Shown: positions 52,392-61,593, counted from the first letter of the stretch. The stretch is 64,000 nt of DNA from Streptomyces piniterrae (GCF_005048155.1 NZ_SUMB01000003.1:822302-886301), one strand, 5' to 3'. The notes: generated by a model not told the origin, from the letters alone. Numbers and translations: made by a program.

Positions 52392-53395
52392 AGCTCTCCA
52401 TCGTCGTCCCCTGCTACAACGAAGAAGCCGTCATAGGCCGTTTCGACGACAGGATCCGCACGGTGCTCGACGACCTCGCCGTCGAGTACGAGCTGTGCTA
52501 CGTGGACGACGGCAGCACCGACGGCACGCTGCCGCGGATCCGCAGCCTCGCCCAGCAGCACCGCGACACCACCCGCTATCTCTCCTTCAGCCGCAACTTC
52601 GGCAAGGAGCCCGCGATACTGGCAGGCCTGAAGGAGGCCACCGGGGACGCGGTGATCATCATGGACGCCGACCTCCAGCATCCGCCCGAGCTCATCGAGA
52701 AGATGCTCGACCTCTACCAGCTCGGCCACGACCAGGTCATCGCCAAACGCAGCCGGGAGGGCGACCGCCGGCTGCGCACCGCGCTCACCCGGATGTACTA
52801 CCGCGCCGTCAACACCTGGGTGGATGTGGAACTCGCCGACGGCGTGGGCGACTTCCGGCTGCTGTCGCGTACGGCGGTGGACGCGCTGATCTCGCTGCCC
52901 GAGTACAACCGCTTCTCCAAGGGCCTGTTCTCCTGGATCGGCTTCGACACCATCACCTTCGACTACCGCAACGCCGCCCGGGAGGCCGGTGAGACGAAGT
53001 GGCGCCTCGGTTCACTGGTCAACTACGGCATCGACGGCATGCTCTCGTTCAACTGCCGCCCGCTGCGCCTGGCGATCTACGCCGGGCTGAGCCTGGCGGT
53101 GCTCGCCACGCTCTACGCCTTCTGGGTCATCGGCGCCGCCCTCGCCGGGGGGATCACCGCACCCGGCTATGTGACACTGGTGGCCATCATCGTGGGCCTG
53201 GGCGGGCTGCAGATGCTGATGCTCGGGCTGATCGGCGAGTACATCGGACGGATCTACTACGAGTCCAAGCAGCGGCCGCACTTCCTGGTCAAGGAGTCCG
53301 GCGGGACGCCGCGGACCGGGCGGCCGGCCCAGTCGCCGCCGCCGGCACGCACCGCCTCCAGTTCCCCGCAGGCCAGCTCCTCGCAGGCCGGCTGA
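52388..53395 (+). CDS. GtrB/CsbB-type polyprenyl-phosphate glycosyltransferase
   Basis: 335-residue family 2 glycosyltransferase that transfers a sugar from a UDP donor to polyprenyl phosphate on the inner face of the membrane. KLSIVVPCYNEEAVIGRF starts the fold, DDGSTDG is at 40-46, the metal site DADLQHPPELIEKM at 93-106, and GVGDFRLLSR follows. GETKWRLGSLVNYGIDGMLSFNCRPLRL leads into two C-terminal membrane helices (LAIYAGLSLAVLATLYAFWVIG and YVTLVAIIVGLGGLQMLMLGLIGEYIGRIY), the hallmark of GtrB/DPM1-like enzymes. Its ATG overlaps the YfhO stop by 4 nt and its stop overlaps the GtrA start. A Ser/Pro/Ala-rich tail is dispensable-looking. Confidence 0.93.
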   Translation: MKLSIVVPCYNEEAVIGRFDDRIRTVLDDLAVEYELCYVDDGSTDGTLPRIRSLAQQHRDTTRYLSFSRNFGKEPAILAGLKEATGDAVIIMDADLQHPPELIEKMLDLYQLGHDQVIAKRSREGDRRLRTALTRMYYRAVNTWVDVELADGVGDFRLLSRTAVDALISLPEYNRFSKGLFSWIGFDTITFDYRNAAREAGETKWRLGSLVNYGIDGMLSFNCRPLRLAIYAGLSLAVLATLYAFWVIGAALAGGITAPGYVTLVAIIVGLGGLQMLMLGLIGEYIGRIYYESKQRPHFLVKESGGTPRTGRPAQSPPPARTASSSPQASSSQAG

Positions 53396-53832
53396 TGCCC
53401 GTCCCCGCCCACGTCGGCCAGATCGTCCGCTTCGTGGTCGTCGGCGGGGTCAACACCCTGACGTTCTACGCCTGTTATCTGCCGCTGCACCGGCTGCTGC
53501 CGTACTTCGCGGCGTACACCGCGGGCTTTGTGGTGAGCCTGGTCTGCTCGTTCTTCCTCAACACCTACTTCACCTACCGCACCCGGCCGACCTGGACGAA
53601 GTTCCTGCTCTTCCCGCTGACGCAGGTCACCAACTATGTGGTGCAGAGCGTGGGGCTGGTGAGCCTGGTCAGCTGGTTCGGGATGAACAGCACGGTGGCG
53701 CCGCTGGTCGCGGCGCTGCTCGCCATCCCGGTCACGTTCCTGGTCTCCCGCCGGATACTCCTGCCGGGCCGGCCGGAATATCGCCCCGCGCCCCCGCGTT
53801 GTGGACCCGCAGGGGGCCCACGCATCCCCTAG
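53395..53832 (+). CDS. GtrA/GtcA-family membrane protein
   Basis: 145-residue protein with four transmembrane helices and the family pattern IVRFVVVGGVNTLTFYACYLPLHRLL at the start and VVSLVCSFFLNTYFTYR in the middle. GtrA/GtcA proteins are proposed flippases for polyprenyl-phosphate sugars, delivering them to the outer face. The start ATG shares bases with the GtrB stop (TGATG at 53393-53397). This completes a YfhO-GtrB-GtrA set. The C-terminal ~20 residues are Pro/Arg-rich and read into a CCCCTAGGGG palindrome that also holds the stop codon. Confidence 0.9.
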   Translation: MPVPAHVGQIVRFVVVGGVNTLTFYACYLPLHRLLPYFAAYTAGFVVSLVCSFFLNTYFTYRTRPTWTKFLLFPLTQVTNYVVQSVGLVSLVSWFGMNSTVAPLVAALLAIPVTFLVSRRILLPGRPEYRPAPPRCGPAGGPRIP

Positions 53833-53859
53833 GGGATCTGTTCGAACACCCCCTAGGGG
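53826..53859. terminator. Paired CCCCTAGGGG palindromes between gtrA-like and tetR genes
   Basis: The 10-bp palindrome CCCCTAGGGG occurs at 53826-53835, spanning the stop codon of the GtrA gene, and again at 53850-53859. The two copies can pair with each other around a 14-nt loop or form separate small hairpins. They lie between convergent genes, so a bidirectional terminator is the simplest reading. Confidence 0.55.
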
Positions 53860-53900
53860 TCCGCCACCCCAGGCCCCGGCACACCCCTCCCCCTACCCCC

Positions 53901-54524
53901 TCACTCCGCCCCCAGCGCCGCCGCCACCGACACCGACAGCGAGTCGAGATAGCCTTCGGGCAGCTCGTCCCTGACGACCAGCAGCCGCCAGTACAGCGGC
54001 CCGGCCATCAGGTCGAGCGCCAGCCGCGCGTCCGCGTCCGCCGGCAGTTCCCCGCGCTCCACCGCCTTCGCCACCACCGCGGCCGCGACACCCGCCTGGC
54101 TGTCGTGCAGGGCCGTCTGGAGCGCCTCGGCCAGCTCGGGGCTGCGCGCCGCCTCGGCCAGCAGATCGGGGATGATCTGCGACGCCATCGGGTGCCGCAG
54201 CGCCCGCGCCGCCACCTCCAGCACCATCCGTACGTCACCGCGCAGCGACCCGGTGTCCGGCGTCGGCAGGCCCGCCGCGGCCACCGCGGAGACCACGTCC
54301 AGGACGAGGTGCAGTTTGGAGCGCCACCGCCGGTAGACGGCGGTCTTGCCGACGCCGGCCCGTCGGGCGATGCCCTCGATCGACATCCGGGCGAAGCCCA
54401 CCGCGGCCAGTTCCTCGAAGACCGCGGCGCGGATCGCGGCGGTCTTGTCCTCCCGTAGGACGGCGGCGCCGGCCGGGGTCCGGCGTGCCGCCGTCGGGTC
54501 AGTCTCGCTGCCGTCGTTTGCCAT
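53901..54524 (-). CDS. TetR-family transcriptional regulator
   Basis: 207-residue regulator. The helix-turn-helix is FEELAAVGFARMSIEGIARRAGVGKTAVYRRWRSKLHLVLDV (about 36-77). The C-terminal ligand domain (PTPDTGSLRGDVRMVLEVAARAL...LALDLMAGPLYWRLLV) is of the TetR_C_11-like type common among streptomycete repressors. The ligand is unknown. It is divergent from the TagGH-type exporter genes and has a perfect palindrome 11 bp upstream of its start, so it probably represses itself and perhaps the exporter. The ATG at 54522-54524 is followed by an acidic leader before the DNA-binding domain. Confidence 0.92.
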   Translation of the reverse strand: MANDGSETDPTAARRTPAGAAVLREDKTAAIRAAVFEELAAVGFARMSIEGIARRAGVGKTAVYRRWRSKLHLVLDVVSAVAAAGLPTPDTGSLRGDVRMVLEVAARALRHPMASQIIPDLLAEAARSPELAEALQTALHDSQAGVAAAVVAKAVERGELPADADARLALDLMAGPLYWRLLVVRDELPEGYLDSLSVSVAAALGAE

Positions 54525-54534
54525 GGCAGGAGCA

Positions 54535-54550
54535 TAGCGTCACGACGCTA
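54535..54550. promoter_or_regulatory. Probable TetR operator
   Basis: TAGCGTC-AC-GACGCTA is a perfect 7-bp inverted repeat with a 2-bp spacer, placed 11-26 bp upstream of the TetR start and about 135 bp upstream of the permease start. Its size and position are typical for a TetR autoregulatory operator. Confidence 0.7.
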
Positions 54551-54684
54551 CGGTTGCGTTTCGACGTGGTCCCGGTCTACCGTCGGCGTCGCGACGATAC
54601 GGACCCGTCCCGTCGTACCGCTGTTTTGCTGCTGCCCTCTGCTTTTTGCTGCTGCCCCTCCGGCTCCGTACGAAAGCGGCCTCC

Positions 54685-55614
54685 ATGACCCAGACCCTCG
54701 CTCCCCCGGCCCCGGCGCCCACCCGCGCCGCCGTGCCCGGCACGGCTCCCGACCCGCGGCTGCGCGCGCTGGCCGCAGCCCACGGCCTGACGGTGAGCGG
54801 CGCCCGGCCCCCGCTGACCGCGTACACCCGGCAGCTCTGGGCCCGCCGGCACTTCATCGCGTCCTTCGCCACCGCCCGGCTCACCGCGCAGTACGCCACG
54901 GCCAGGCTCGGTCAGATCTGGCAGGTCGCGACCCCGCTCCTCAACGCCGGCGTCTACTACTTGATCTTCGGCGTGCTGCTCCACACCCGGGACGACATCC
55001 CCGACTTCATCCCGTTCCTGTGCACCGGCGTCTTCGTCTTCACCTTCACCCAGTCCGCCGTACTGGCCGGCACCCGCGCCATCTCCGGCAATCTCGGGCT
55101 GGTCCGCGCCCTGCACTTCCCGCGCGCCTGCCTGCCCATCGCCCTCACCCTCATCCAGCTCCAGCAACTGCTGCTCTCGATGGGTGTGCTCGCGGCCATC
55201 GTGCTCGTCTGCGGCGTACCGCTGACCTGGCACTGGCTGCTGATGATCCCCGCGCTGCTGCTGCAGTCCGTCTTCAACACCGGACTCGCGCTGATCATGG
55301 CCCGGATCGGTGCGCGGACCACCGACACCGCCCAGCTGATGCCGTTCGTGCTGCGCACCTGGATGTACGCCTCGGGTGTCTTCTACGACCTGTCCGCCTT
55401 CACCAGGACCGCGCCGCACCTGGTCGCCGTCCTCCTGGACTGCAACCCCACCCTGATCTACATCGACCTGATGCGATACGCCCTGATCGACACCGCGCGC
55501 GCCGCCCCGCTGCCGCCCCATGTCTGGCCGCTGGCCCTGACCTGGGCCGTGCTGGCCGGCGTCGTCGGATATCTCTACTTCTGGAAGGCCGAGGAGGAGT
55601 ACGGCCGTGGCTGA
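54685..55614 (+). CDS. ABC-2 type polysaccharide/teichoic acid export permease (TagG/Wzm-like)
   Basis: 309-residue membrane subunit of an ABC exporter. TAYTRQLWARRHFIASFATARLTAQYATARLGQIWQVATPLLNAGVYYLIFGVLL is the typical cytoplasmic helix and first TM of TagG/RfbD proteins, followed by about five more helices. MPFVLRTWMYASGVFYDLSAF is also characteristic, as is LIYIDLMRYALID. The complex exports lipid-linked polymers across the membrane. An Ala/Pro-rich leader of about 45 residues precedes it. The start ATG at 54685 lies after GAAAGCGGCCTCC. The ATPase gene follows with an 8-bp overlap. The exported polymer is unknown but the nearby glycosyltransferase genes are obvious candidates. Confidence 0.9.
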   Translation: MTQTLAPPAPAPTRAAVPGTAPDPRLRALAAAHGLTVSGARPPLTAYTRQLWARRHFIASFATARLTAQYATARLGQIWQVATPLLNAGVYYLIFGVLLHTRDDIPDFIPFLCTGVFVFTFTQSAVLAGTRAISGNLGLVRALHFPRACLPIALTLIQLQQLLLSMGVLAAIVLVCGVPLTWHWLLMIPALLLQSVFNTGLALIMARIGARTTDTAQLMPFVLRTWMYASGVFYDLSAFTRTAPHLVAVLLDCNPTLIYIDLMRYALIDTARAAPLPPHVWPLALTWAVLAGVVGYLYFWKAEEEYGRG

Positions 55615-56437
55615 GCTCACCAAGGGGCGCGTCGAAGCGGGACGCGCCGAAAAGGGACACGTCGAAGAGGGGCACGTGCCCACTGTCATCGCCGACAACG
55701 TCCACATCGTCTACAAGGTGCACGGCGCGGGCAGCGGCCGGGGCAGCGCCGTCTCCGCACTGAGCCGGATCGTCCGCCGCACCACCTCCGCCGGCACCCG
55801 CGAGGTGCACGCCGTCAAGGGCGTCACCTTCGTCGCCCACGAGGGCGAGGCGATCGGCCTGATCGGCTCCAACGGCTCCGGGAAATCCACCCTGCTGCGC
55901 GCCATCGCCGGCCTGCTGCCGCCCGCGAGCGGCCGTGTCTACACACATGGCCAGCCCTCGCTGCTCGGCGTCAACGCCGCGATGATGAACGATCTGACCG
56001 GCGAACGGAACGTCGTCCTCGGCGGCCTGGCGATGGGCATGAGCCGCGAGGAGATCCGCGAGCGCTACGACGGCATCGTCGATTTCTCCGGCATCAACGA
56101 GAAGGGCGCCGGCGTGGAAGGCAGCAGCATCTCGCTGCCGATGCGCACCTACTCCTCCGGGATGGCGGCCCGGCTCCGCTTCTCCATCGCCGCCGCCAAG
56201 AACCACGACGTGCTGATGATCGACGAGGCGCTGGCCACCGGCGACCGCAGCTTCCAGAAGCGCTCCGAGGCCCGCATCCGGGAGCTGCGCAAGGAGGCCG
56301 GCACGGTCTTCCTGGTCAGCCACAACAACAAGTCGATCCGCGACACCTGCAACCGGGTGCTGTGGCTGGAAAAGGGCGAGCTGGTGATGGACGGGCCGAC
56401 GGACGAGGTCGTGAAGGCGTACGAGGCGTCCCGCTAG
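55607..56437 (+). CDS. ABC polysaccharide/teichoic acid exporter ATPase (TagH/Wzt-like)
   Basis: 276-residue ABC ATPase. VIADNVHIVYKVHG precedes the nucleotide-binding domain, with the insertion SALSRIVRRTTSAGTREVHAVKGVTFVAHEGEAIGLIG typical of TagH/Wzt. Walker A is GSNGSGKSTLLRAI, the signature region is MRTYSSGMAARLRFSIAAA, Walker B is VLMIDEALATGD and the switch His is in FLVSHNNKSI. It ends shortly after the nucleotide-binding domain, so there is no C-terminal carbohydrate-binding domain like that of O9-type Wzt; recognition of the polymer must be elsewhere. The GTG at 55607 lies within the permease 3' end. It converges on gdhB, with a terminator between them. Confidence 0.92.
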   Translation: MAELTKGRVEAGRAEKGHVEEGHVPTVIADNVHIVYKVHGAGSGRGSAVSALSRIVRRTTSAGTREVHAVKGVTFVAHEGEAIGLIGSNGSGKSTLLRAIAGLLPPASGRVYTHGQPSLLGVNAAMMNDLTGERNVVLGGLAMGMSREEIRERYDGIVDFSGINEKGAGVEGSSISLPMRTYSSGMAARLRFSIAAAKNHDVLMIDEALATGDRSFQKRSEARIRELRKEAGTVFLVSHNNKSIRDTCNRVLWLEKGELVMDGPTDEVVKAYEASR

Positions 56438-56530
56438 GCCTCCGCCCCTGGCCCATCGACCCATCAACCCATCAGCCGATCGCCCCGTCGACCCATCGGA
56501 CGCGTCCCGGCACCCGGCACACCGGAACGG

Positions 56531-56564
56531 GGACGGCCCCGGAGCCTGAGCTCCGGGGCCGTCC
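56531..56564. terminator. Bidirectional terminator between the exporter and glutamate dehydrogenase
   Basis: A perfect 15-bp stem, GGACGGCCCCGGAGC (56531-56545) and its complement (56550-56564), closed by a CTGA tetraloop. It lies about 94 nt after the ATPase stop and 71 nt beyond the gdhB stop. Confidence 0.85.
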
Positions 56565-56634
56565 GCCGTACCGGGCAGGTCGGCTGTGCGGCTCGGCCGC
56601 GTCAGCCGTGCCTCAGCCGTGCCTCAGCTGTGCG

Positions 56635-59600
56635 TCAGCTGTGCGTCCGCAGCAGCGTACGCATCGTCCGCATGGCCACCGACAGGTTCGCCAGGTCGAA
56701 GCCCTCCGACCCCTGGATCTCCTCCAGCGTGGCGCGGGCGCGGCTGAGGATCGCCGCGTTCGCCTCCTCCCACGCCTTGAACCGCTGCTCGGGCGTGGCG
56801 GAGCCGTCGGCCGCCGCCAGCACGTCCGCGGTCAGCGCGGCATGGGCCGCGAAGAGGTCCTCGCGGATGGAGGCGCGGGCCATCGACTGCCAGCGGTCGC
56901 TGCGCGGCAACTCCAGGATGCGGTCCAGGAGTTGGTTGATCCGCAGTCGTTCGCCCAGGTCGTAGTAGACCTCGGCGACGGCCAGCGGCTCCTTGCCGGT
57001 GCGGTCCGAGACGGCGACGATGTCCAGCGCCGGGAAGATCGATGAGAAGCCGGACACCTGGACGGCCAGTTCCTCGGGCACGCCGGCGGCGGTCAGCTCC
57101 TGGAGGATCGCCTCGTACCACTCCAGGTCGCTGCCCTGGAGCAGCTTCGGCAGCTCCGCCCAGACCCCGGCGACCCGGTCGGCGAAGAAGTCGATGGTGG
57201 TGGACAGCTCCAGCGGCTGCGGGCGGTTGTTGAGCAGCCAGCGGGTGCCGCGCTCGACCAGCCGCCGGGAGTGCAGCCGGATCCGGGTCTGGACGTCGGC
57301 CCCGACGATGTTGTCCAGCGCCTCGACGTCGTCCCAGACCTGGTTCAGCTTGAAGATCGCGCGGGCCGCGGTGTGCGCCCTGACGACCTCTTCCAGGGAC
57401 GCTCCGGTCTCCTCGCGCATCCGGTGCAGGAAGCTCGTACCGCCGGTGTTGACGGTGTCGTTGACCAGCACCGTCGTGATGATCTCGCGGCGCAGCGCAT
57501 GTCCGTCGACCTGGTCGGGGAAGCGGTCGTACAGCGCCGACGGGAAGTAGGCGTGCAGCAGCCGCTGGAGGTACGGGTCGTCCGGCAGGCCGGTCTGGAT
57601 CAGCGCGTCCGCGACGGTGATCTTGGTGTAGGCCAGCAGGACCGCGGTCTCGGGCTGGGTCAGTCCGCGGCCGGCGTTGAGCCGCTCGCGGATCTGCCGG
57701 TCGGTGGGCAGGAACTCCAGCGTCCGGTCGAGGTCGCCGTCCCGCACCAGGCGGCGCATGAAGCGCTGCTGGGCGTGCAGCATGCTGGACGACTGGGCGA
57801 GCGCCAGTGCCAGCGCGGTGTTCTGCGCGTAGTTGTTGCGCAGCACCAGCGCGCCGACCTCGTCGGTCATCTCGGCCAGCAGCTTGTTGCGCTGCTTGGT
57901 CGTCATATCGCCTTCGGCGACCACGGAGTTCAGCAGGATCTTGATGTTCACCTCGTGGTCGGAGGTGTCCACGCCGGCGCTGTTGTCGATCGCGTCGGTG
58001 TTGATCTTCCCGCCGGACGTGGCGAACTCGATACGGCCCAGTTGGGTCAGACCCAGGTTGCCGCCCTCGCCGACGACGTTGACCCGCAGGTCCTCGCCGT
58101 TGACGCGGATCGCGTCATTGGACTTGTCGCCGACATCGGCGTTGGACTCCGCCGAGGACTTCACATAGGTGCCGATGCCGCCGTTCCACAGCAGATCGAC
58201 GGGGGCCTTGAGGATGGCCCGCATCAGGTCGGCGGGCGTCATCTTCTTCACACTGGATTCGATGCCGAGGGCGGCCCGCACCTGTGCGTTGATCGGGATG
58301 GACTTGGCCGAGCGCGGGTGGATGCCGCCGCCCTGCGAGAGCAGCTCGGTGTTGTAGTCGGCCCAGGACGAGCGGGGCAGCTCGAACAGCCGGCGGCGTT
58401 CGGCGTACGAGGTCGCCGCGTCCGGGTTGGGGTCGATGAAGATGTGCCGGTGGTCGAAGGCGGCGACCAGCCGGATGTGCTCGCTGAGCAGCATGCCGTT
58501 GCCGAAGACGTCACCGGACATGTCGCCGACGCCGACCGTGGTGAAGTCCTGGGTCTGGGTGTCGTGGCCCAGCTCGCGGAAGTGCCGCTTGACCGACTCC
58601 CAGGCGCCGCGGGCGGTGATGCCCATGCCCTTGTGGTCGTAGCCGGCGCTGCCGCCGGAGGCGAAGGCGTCACCGAGCCAGAAGCCGTACGACTGGGCGA
58701 CCTCGTTGGCGATGTCGGAGAACGTCGCGGTGCCCTTGTCGGCGGCGACGACCAGGTAGGTGTCGTCCTCGTCGTGGCGGACGACGTTGCGCGGGTGCTC
58801 GACCTCGCCGGACACGAGGTTGTCGGTGATGTCCAGCAGACCGGAGATGAAGGTCTTGTAGCAGGCGATGCCCTCGGCCAGCCATGCGTCCCGGTCCTGC
58901 GACGGGTCCGGCAGCTGCTTGCCGACGAAGCCGCCCTTGGCGCCGACCGGCACGATGACGGTGTTCTTGACCATCTGCGCCTTGACCAGGCCGAGGATCT
59001 CCGTACGGAAGTCCTCCCGGCGGTCCGACCAGCGCAGACCACCGCGGGCGACCTTGCCGAACCGGAGATGGACGCCCTCGACCTTCGGCGAGTACACCCA
59101 GATCTCGTACGCCGGGCGGGGCGCCGGCAGATCGGGCATGGCCTGCGGGTCGAGCTTCATGGACAGATAGCCGTGCGGCCGGCCCTGGCTGTCCTTCTGG
59201 TAGTGGTTGGTGCGCAGCGTGGCCTTGATGACGGTCAGGAAGGACCGCAGGATCCGGTCCTCGTCCAGGGACGCGACCTGGTCCAGCGCCCCGTCGAGCT
59301 CTTCGAGCAGTCCGTCGGTCAGTTCCGTGCCGGCGCGCTGGCGCTCCGGGGACATGCGTGCCTCGAAGAGCGAGACCAGCAGCCGGGTGGTGTGGACGTT
59401 GTTGGCGAGGGTGTCCTCCATGTACGTCTGGCTGAAGGTCGACCCGGCCTGCCGCAGATACTTCGCGTACGCCCTGAGGACCATCGCCTGGCGCCAGTTG
59501 AGGCCCGCCTGGAGCACCAGCTTGTTGAAGTTGTCGCTCTCCGCGGCGCCGGTCCACACCGCCGTGAACGCCTCCTGGAAGCGTTCACGGGCGTCGTCGC

Positions 59601-61593
59601 CGCCCTTGACGTGGTCGGGCATCCGCAGCCCGAAGTCGTAGACCCAGGCGATGGTGCCGTCCGTGCGGCGCATCTCGTGCGGGCGCTCGTCGACGACCTC
59701 GACGCCCAGGCGGTTCAGGCCCGGCAGCACCTTGGACAGCGAGACCGGCTCGCCGGTGCGGTAGATCTTGAAGCGGCGCTCGCCGGGGCCCGCGCCGACC
59801 GGCTCGTAGAGGCTGACCGCGAAGTCGTGGCCCGGCTCGCCGGTGAGCTTCTCCAGGTACTGGACGTCGGCGACGGCGCTGCGCGGGCTGTTGTCGGCCT
59901 TGTAGCCCTCGGGGAAGGCGTGGTGGTAGCGGCGCAGCAGCTCGGCGGCGCGCTCCTCGCCGACCTCGGCGTTCAGTGCCTCGGCGAAACCGTCGGCCCA
60001 GGAGCGGGCGGCCTCCACCAGCCGGCTTTCGATGCGGTCCACATCGGCGTCGGTGAGGTCGGGGAGGGACGCGCCGGGCTGGACGCGGATGACGAAGTGC
60101 AGCCGGGAGAGGATCGACTCGGTGTTCCAGGCGGTGAAGTCGACGCTGGTGCCGCCGAGCTCCTCCTTGAGGATGTCGATCAGACGCAGCCGTACGCCGG
60201 TGGTGTAGCGGTCGCGCGGGAGGTAGACCAGCGCGGAGTAGTAGCGGCCGTATTCGTCCTGGCGGAGGTACAGCCGCAGCCGGCGGCGCTCCTGGAGGTA
60301 GAGGACGCTGGTGGCGATGGCACGCAGCTGGTCGACCGGGGTCTGGAACAGCTCGTCGCGCGGGTAGGTCTCCAGGATCTGCAGCAGGTCCCGGCCGTCG
60401 TGGCTGTTCGGGCTGAAGCCCGCGCCCTCCAGGACCTCGGCGACCTTGCGGCGGATGACCGGGACCCGGCGCACGGACTCGGTGTACGCGGCCGAGGAGA
60501 ACAGTCCGAGGAAGCGGCGCTCGCCGATGACGTTGCCCTTGGCGTCGAACTTCTTGACGCCGACGTAGTCCAGGTAGGACGGGCGGTGCACGGTGGCGCG
60601 GCTGTTGGCCTTGGTGAGGATGAGCAGCTTGTGCTCGCGGGCCTTCTTGCGGGCGTCCTTGGGGAGCCGGTTGAAGGACGGCGAGACCGGGTGGCCGTCC
60701 TCGGCGTGGTGCGACGGGTCGGCGCGCAGGATGCCCAGTCCGGTACCGGCCACGGCGGCCAGTACGTCCTCTTCGCCGCCGTCCTCGCCGGGCGCGGAGA
60801 CCAGCTCGTACTCGCGGTAGCCGAGGAAGGTGAAGTGGTCGTCGGACAGCCAGCGCAGCAGTTCCCTGGCTTCCTCGATCTCCTGGTCGCGCAGGTCGTC
60901 GGCGGTCGGCTCCTTGGGCAGGTCGTCGGCGATGTGCAGCGCGGCGCTGCGCATCTTCTCCCAGTCCTCGACGGCCTCGCGGACGTCGGAGAGCACCCGC
61001 AGCAGATCGGCGGTGATCTGCTTGAGGTCCTCCCGGTCGGTCTCGCGGTCCATCTCGACGTGGATCCAGGACTCGGTGACGGCGTCGTGCGGCAGCTCCG
61101 CGGCCTTGCCCCTGCCGTTGGTGCCGTGCGCGTCGGCGGACTCGAGGACCTCGATCAGCTTGCCGGTGACGTCGCGGCGGACGACGACCTGCGGGTGGAT
61201 CACGACATGGATGCCGCGGCCCTGCCGGGAGAGTTCGTTGGTGACCGAGTCGACCAGGAAGGGCATGTCGTCGGTGACGACCTCGACGACGGAGTGGCTG
61301 CAGGTCCAGCCGTTCTCCTCGACGGTCGGGGTGTGCACCCGGACGTTCGCGGTGCCCTGGGGGCGGGTCTCGGCGAGGCGGTAGTGCGAGAGCGCGGCGC
61401 CGAAGACGTCCACCGGGTCGCGGTCGGTGAGGTCCTCGGGGGCGGTGTGCAGGTAGTAGCGCTGGAGGTATCCCGTGAGGGTCTCCGAGTCGAGCCCGCG
61501 GACCGGGGCGTGGCCCCCGTTCGGGCTGGTTTCAACGACCCGGGCGGCCCTTGCGAGCAGCTCGTTCTTGGCTTCGTCCAGCTTGGTCTGCAT
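56635..61593 (-). CDS. gdhB: NAD-dependent glutamate dehydrogenase, large ~180 kDa type
   Basis: 1652-residue catabolic glutamate dehydrogenase (glutamate to 2-oxoglutarate and ammonia), matching the roughly 1650-residue type first described in Streptomyces clavuligerus. The N-terminal half holds ACT-like regulatory domains (VRVHTPTVEENGWTCSHSVVEVVTDDMPFLVDSVTNEL at about 100-140). The catalytic block is GGLRWSDRREDFRTEILGLVKAQMVKNTVIVPVGAKGGFVGK near the middle, followed by the NAD-binding domain with KGMGITARGAWESVKRHF and VGVGDMSGDVFGNGML. The C-terminal third is helical. The ATG at 61593 with AGAGGAC upstream gives the standard MQTKLDEAKNELL start. It is a monocistronic gene; the long antisense open frame is a codon-bias shadow. 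Confidence 0.96.
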   Translation of the reverse strand: MQTKLDEAKNELLARAARVVETSPNGGHAPVRGLDSETLTGYLQRYYLHTAPEDLTDRDPVDVFGAALSHYRLAETRPQGTANVRVHTPTVEENGWTCSHSVVEVVTDDMPFLVDSVTNELSRQGRGIHVVIHPQVVVRRDVTGKLIEVLESADAHGTNGRGKAAELPHDAVTESWIHVEMDRETDREDLKQITADLLRVLSDVREAVEDWEKMRSAALHIADDLPKEPTADDLRDQEIEEARELLRWLSDDHFTFLGYREYELVSAPGEDGGEEDVLAAVAGTGLGILRADPSHHAEDGHPVSPSFNRLPKDARKKAREHKLLILTKANSRATVHRPSYLDYVGVKKFDAKGNVIGERRFLGLFSSAAYTESVRRVPVIRRKVAEVLEGAGFSPNSHDGRDLLQILETYPRDELFQTPVDQLRAIATSVLYLQERRRLRLYLRQDEYGRYYSALVYLPRDRYTTGVRLRLIDILKEELGGTSVDFTAWNTESILSRLHFVIRVQPGASLPDLTDADVDRIESRLVEAARSWADGFAEALNAEVGEERAAELLRRYHHAFPEGYKADNSPRSAVADVQYLEKLTGEPGHDFAVSLYEPVGAGPGERRFKIYRTGEPVSLSKVLPGLNRLGVEVVDERPHEMRRTDGTIAWVYDFGLRMPDHVKGGDDARERFQEAFTAVWTGAAESDNFNKLVLQAGLNWRQAMVLRAYAKYLRQAGSTFSQTYMEDTLANNVHTTRLLVSLFEARMSPERQRAGTELTDGLLEELDGALDQVASLDEDRILRSFLTVIKATLRTNHYQKDSQGRPHGYLSMKLDPQAMPDLPAPRPAYEIWVYSPKVEGVHLRFGKVARGGLRWSDRREDFRTEILGLVKAQMVKNTVIVPVGAKGGFVGKQLPDPSQDRDAWLAEGIACYKTFISGLLDITDNLVSGEVEHPRNVVRHDEDDTYLVVAADKGTATFSDIANEVAQSYGFWLGDAFASGGSAGYDHKGMGITARGAWESVKRHFRELGHDTQTQDFTTVGVGDMSGDVFGNGMLLSEHIRLVAAFDHRHIFIDPNPDAATSYAERRRLFELPRSSWADYNTELLSQGGGIHPRSAKSIPINAQVRAALGIESSVKKMTPADLMRAILKAPVDLLWNGGIGTYVKSSAESNADVGDKSNDAIRVNGEDLRVNVVGEGGNLGLTQLGRIEFATSGGKINTDAIDNSAGVDTSDHEVNIKILLNSVVAEGDMTTKQRNKLLAEMTDEVGALVLRNNYAQNTALALALAQSSSMLHAQQRFMRRLVRDGDLDRTLEFLPTDRQIRERLNAGRGLTQPETAVLLAYTKITVADALIQTGLPDDPYLQRLLHAYFPSALYDRFPDQVDGHALRREIITTVLVNDTVNTGGTSFLHRMREETGASLEEVVRAHTAARAIFKLNQVWDDVEALDNIVGADVQTRIRLHSRRLVERGTRWLLNNRPQPLELSTTIDFFADRVAGVWAELPKLLQGSDLEWYEAILQELTAAGVPEELAVQVSGFSSIFPALDIVAVSDRTGKEPLAVAEVYYDLGERLRINQLLDRILELPRSDRWQSMARASIREDLFAAHAALTADVLAAADGSATPEQRFKAWEEANAAILSRARATLEEIQGSEGFDLANLSVAMRTMRTLLRTHS

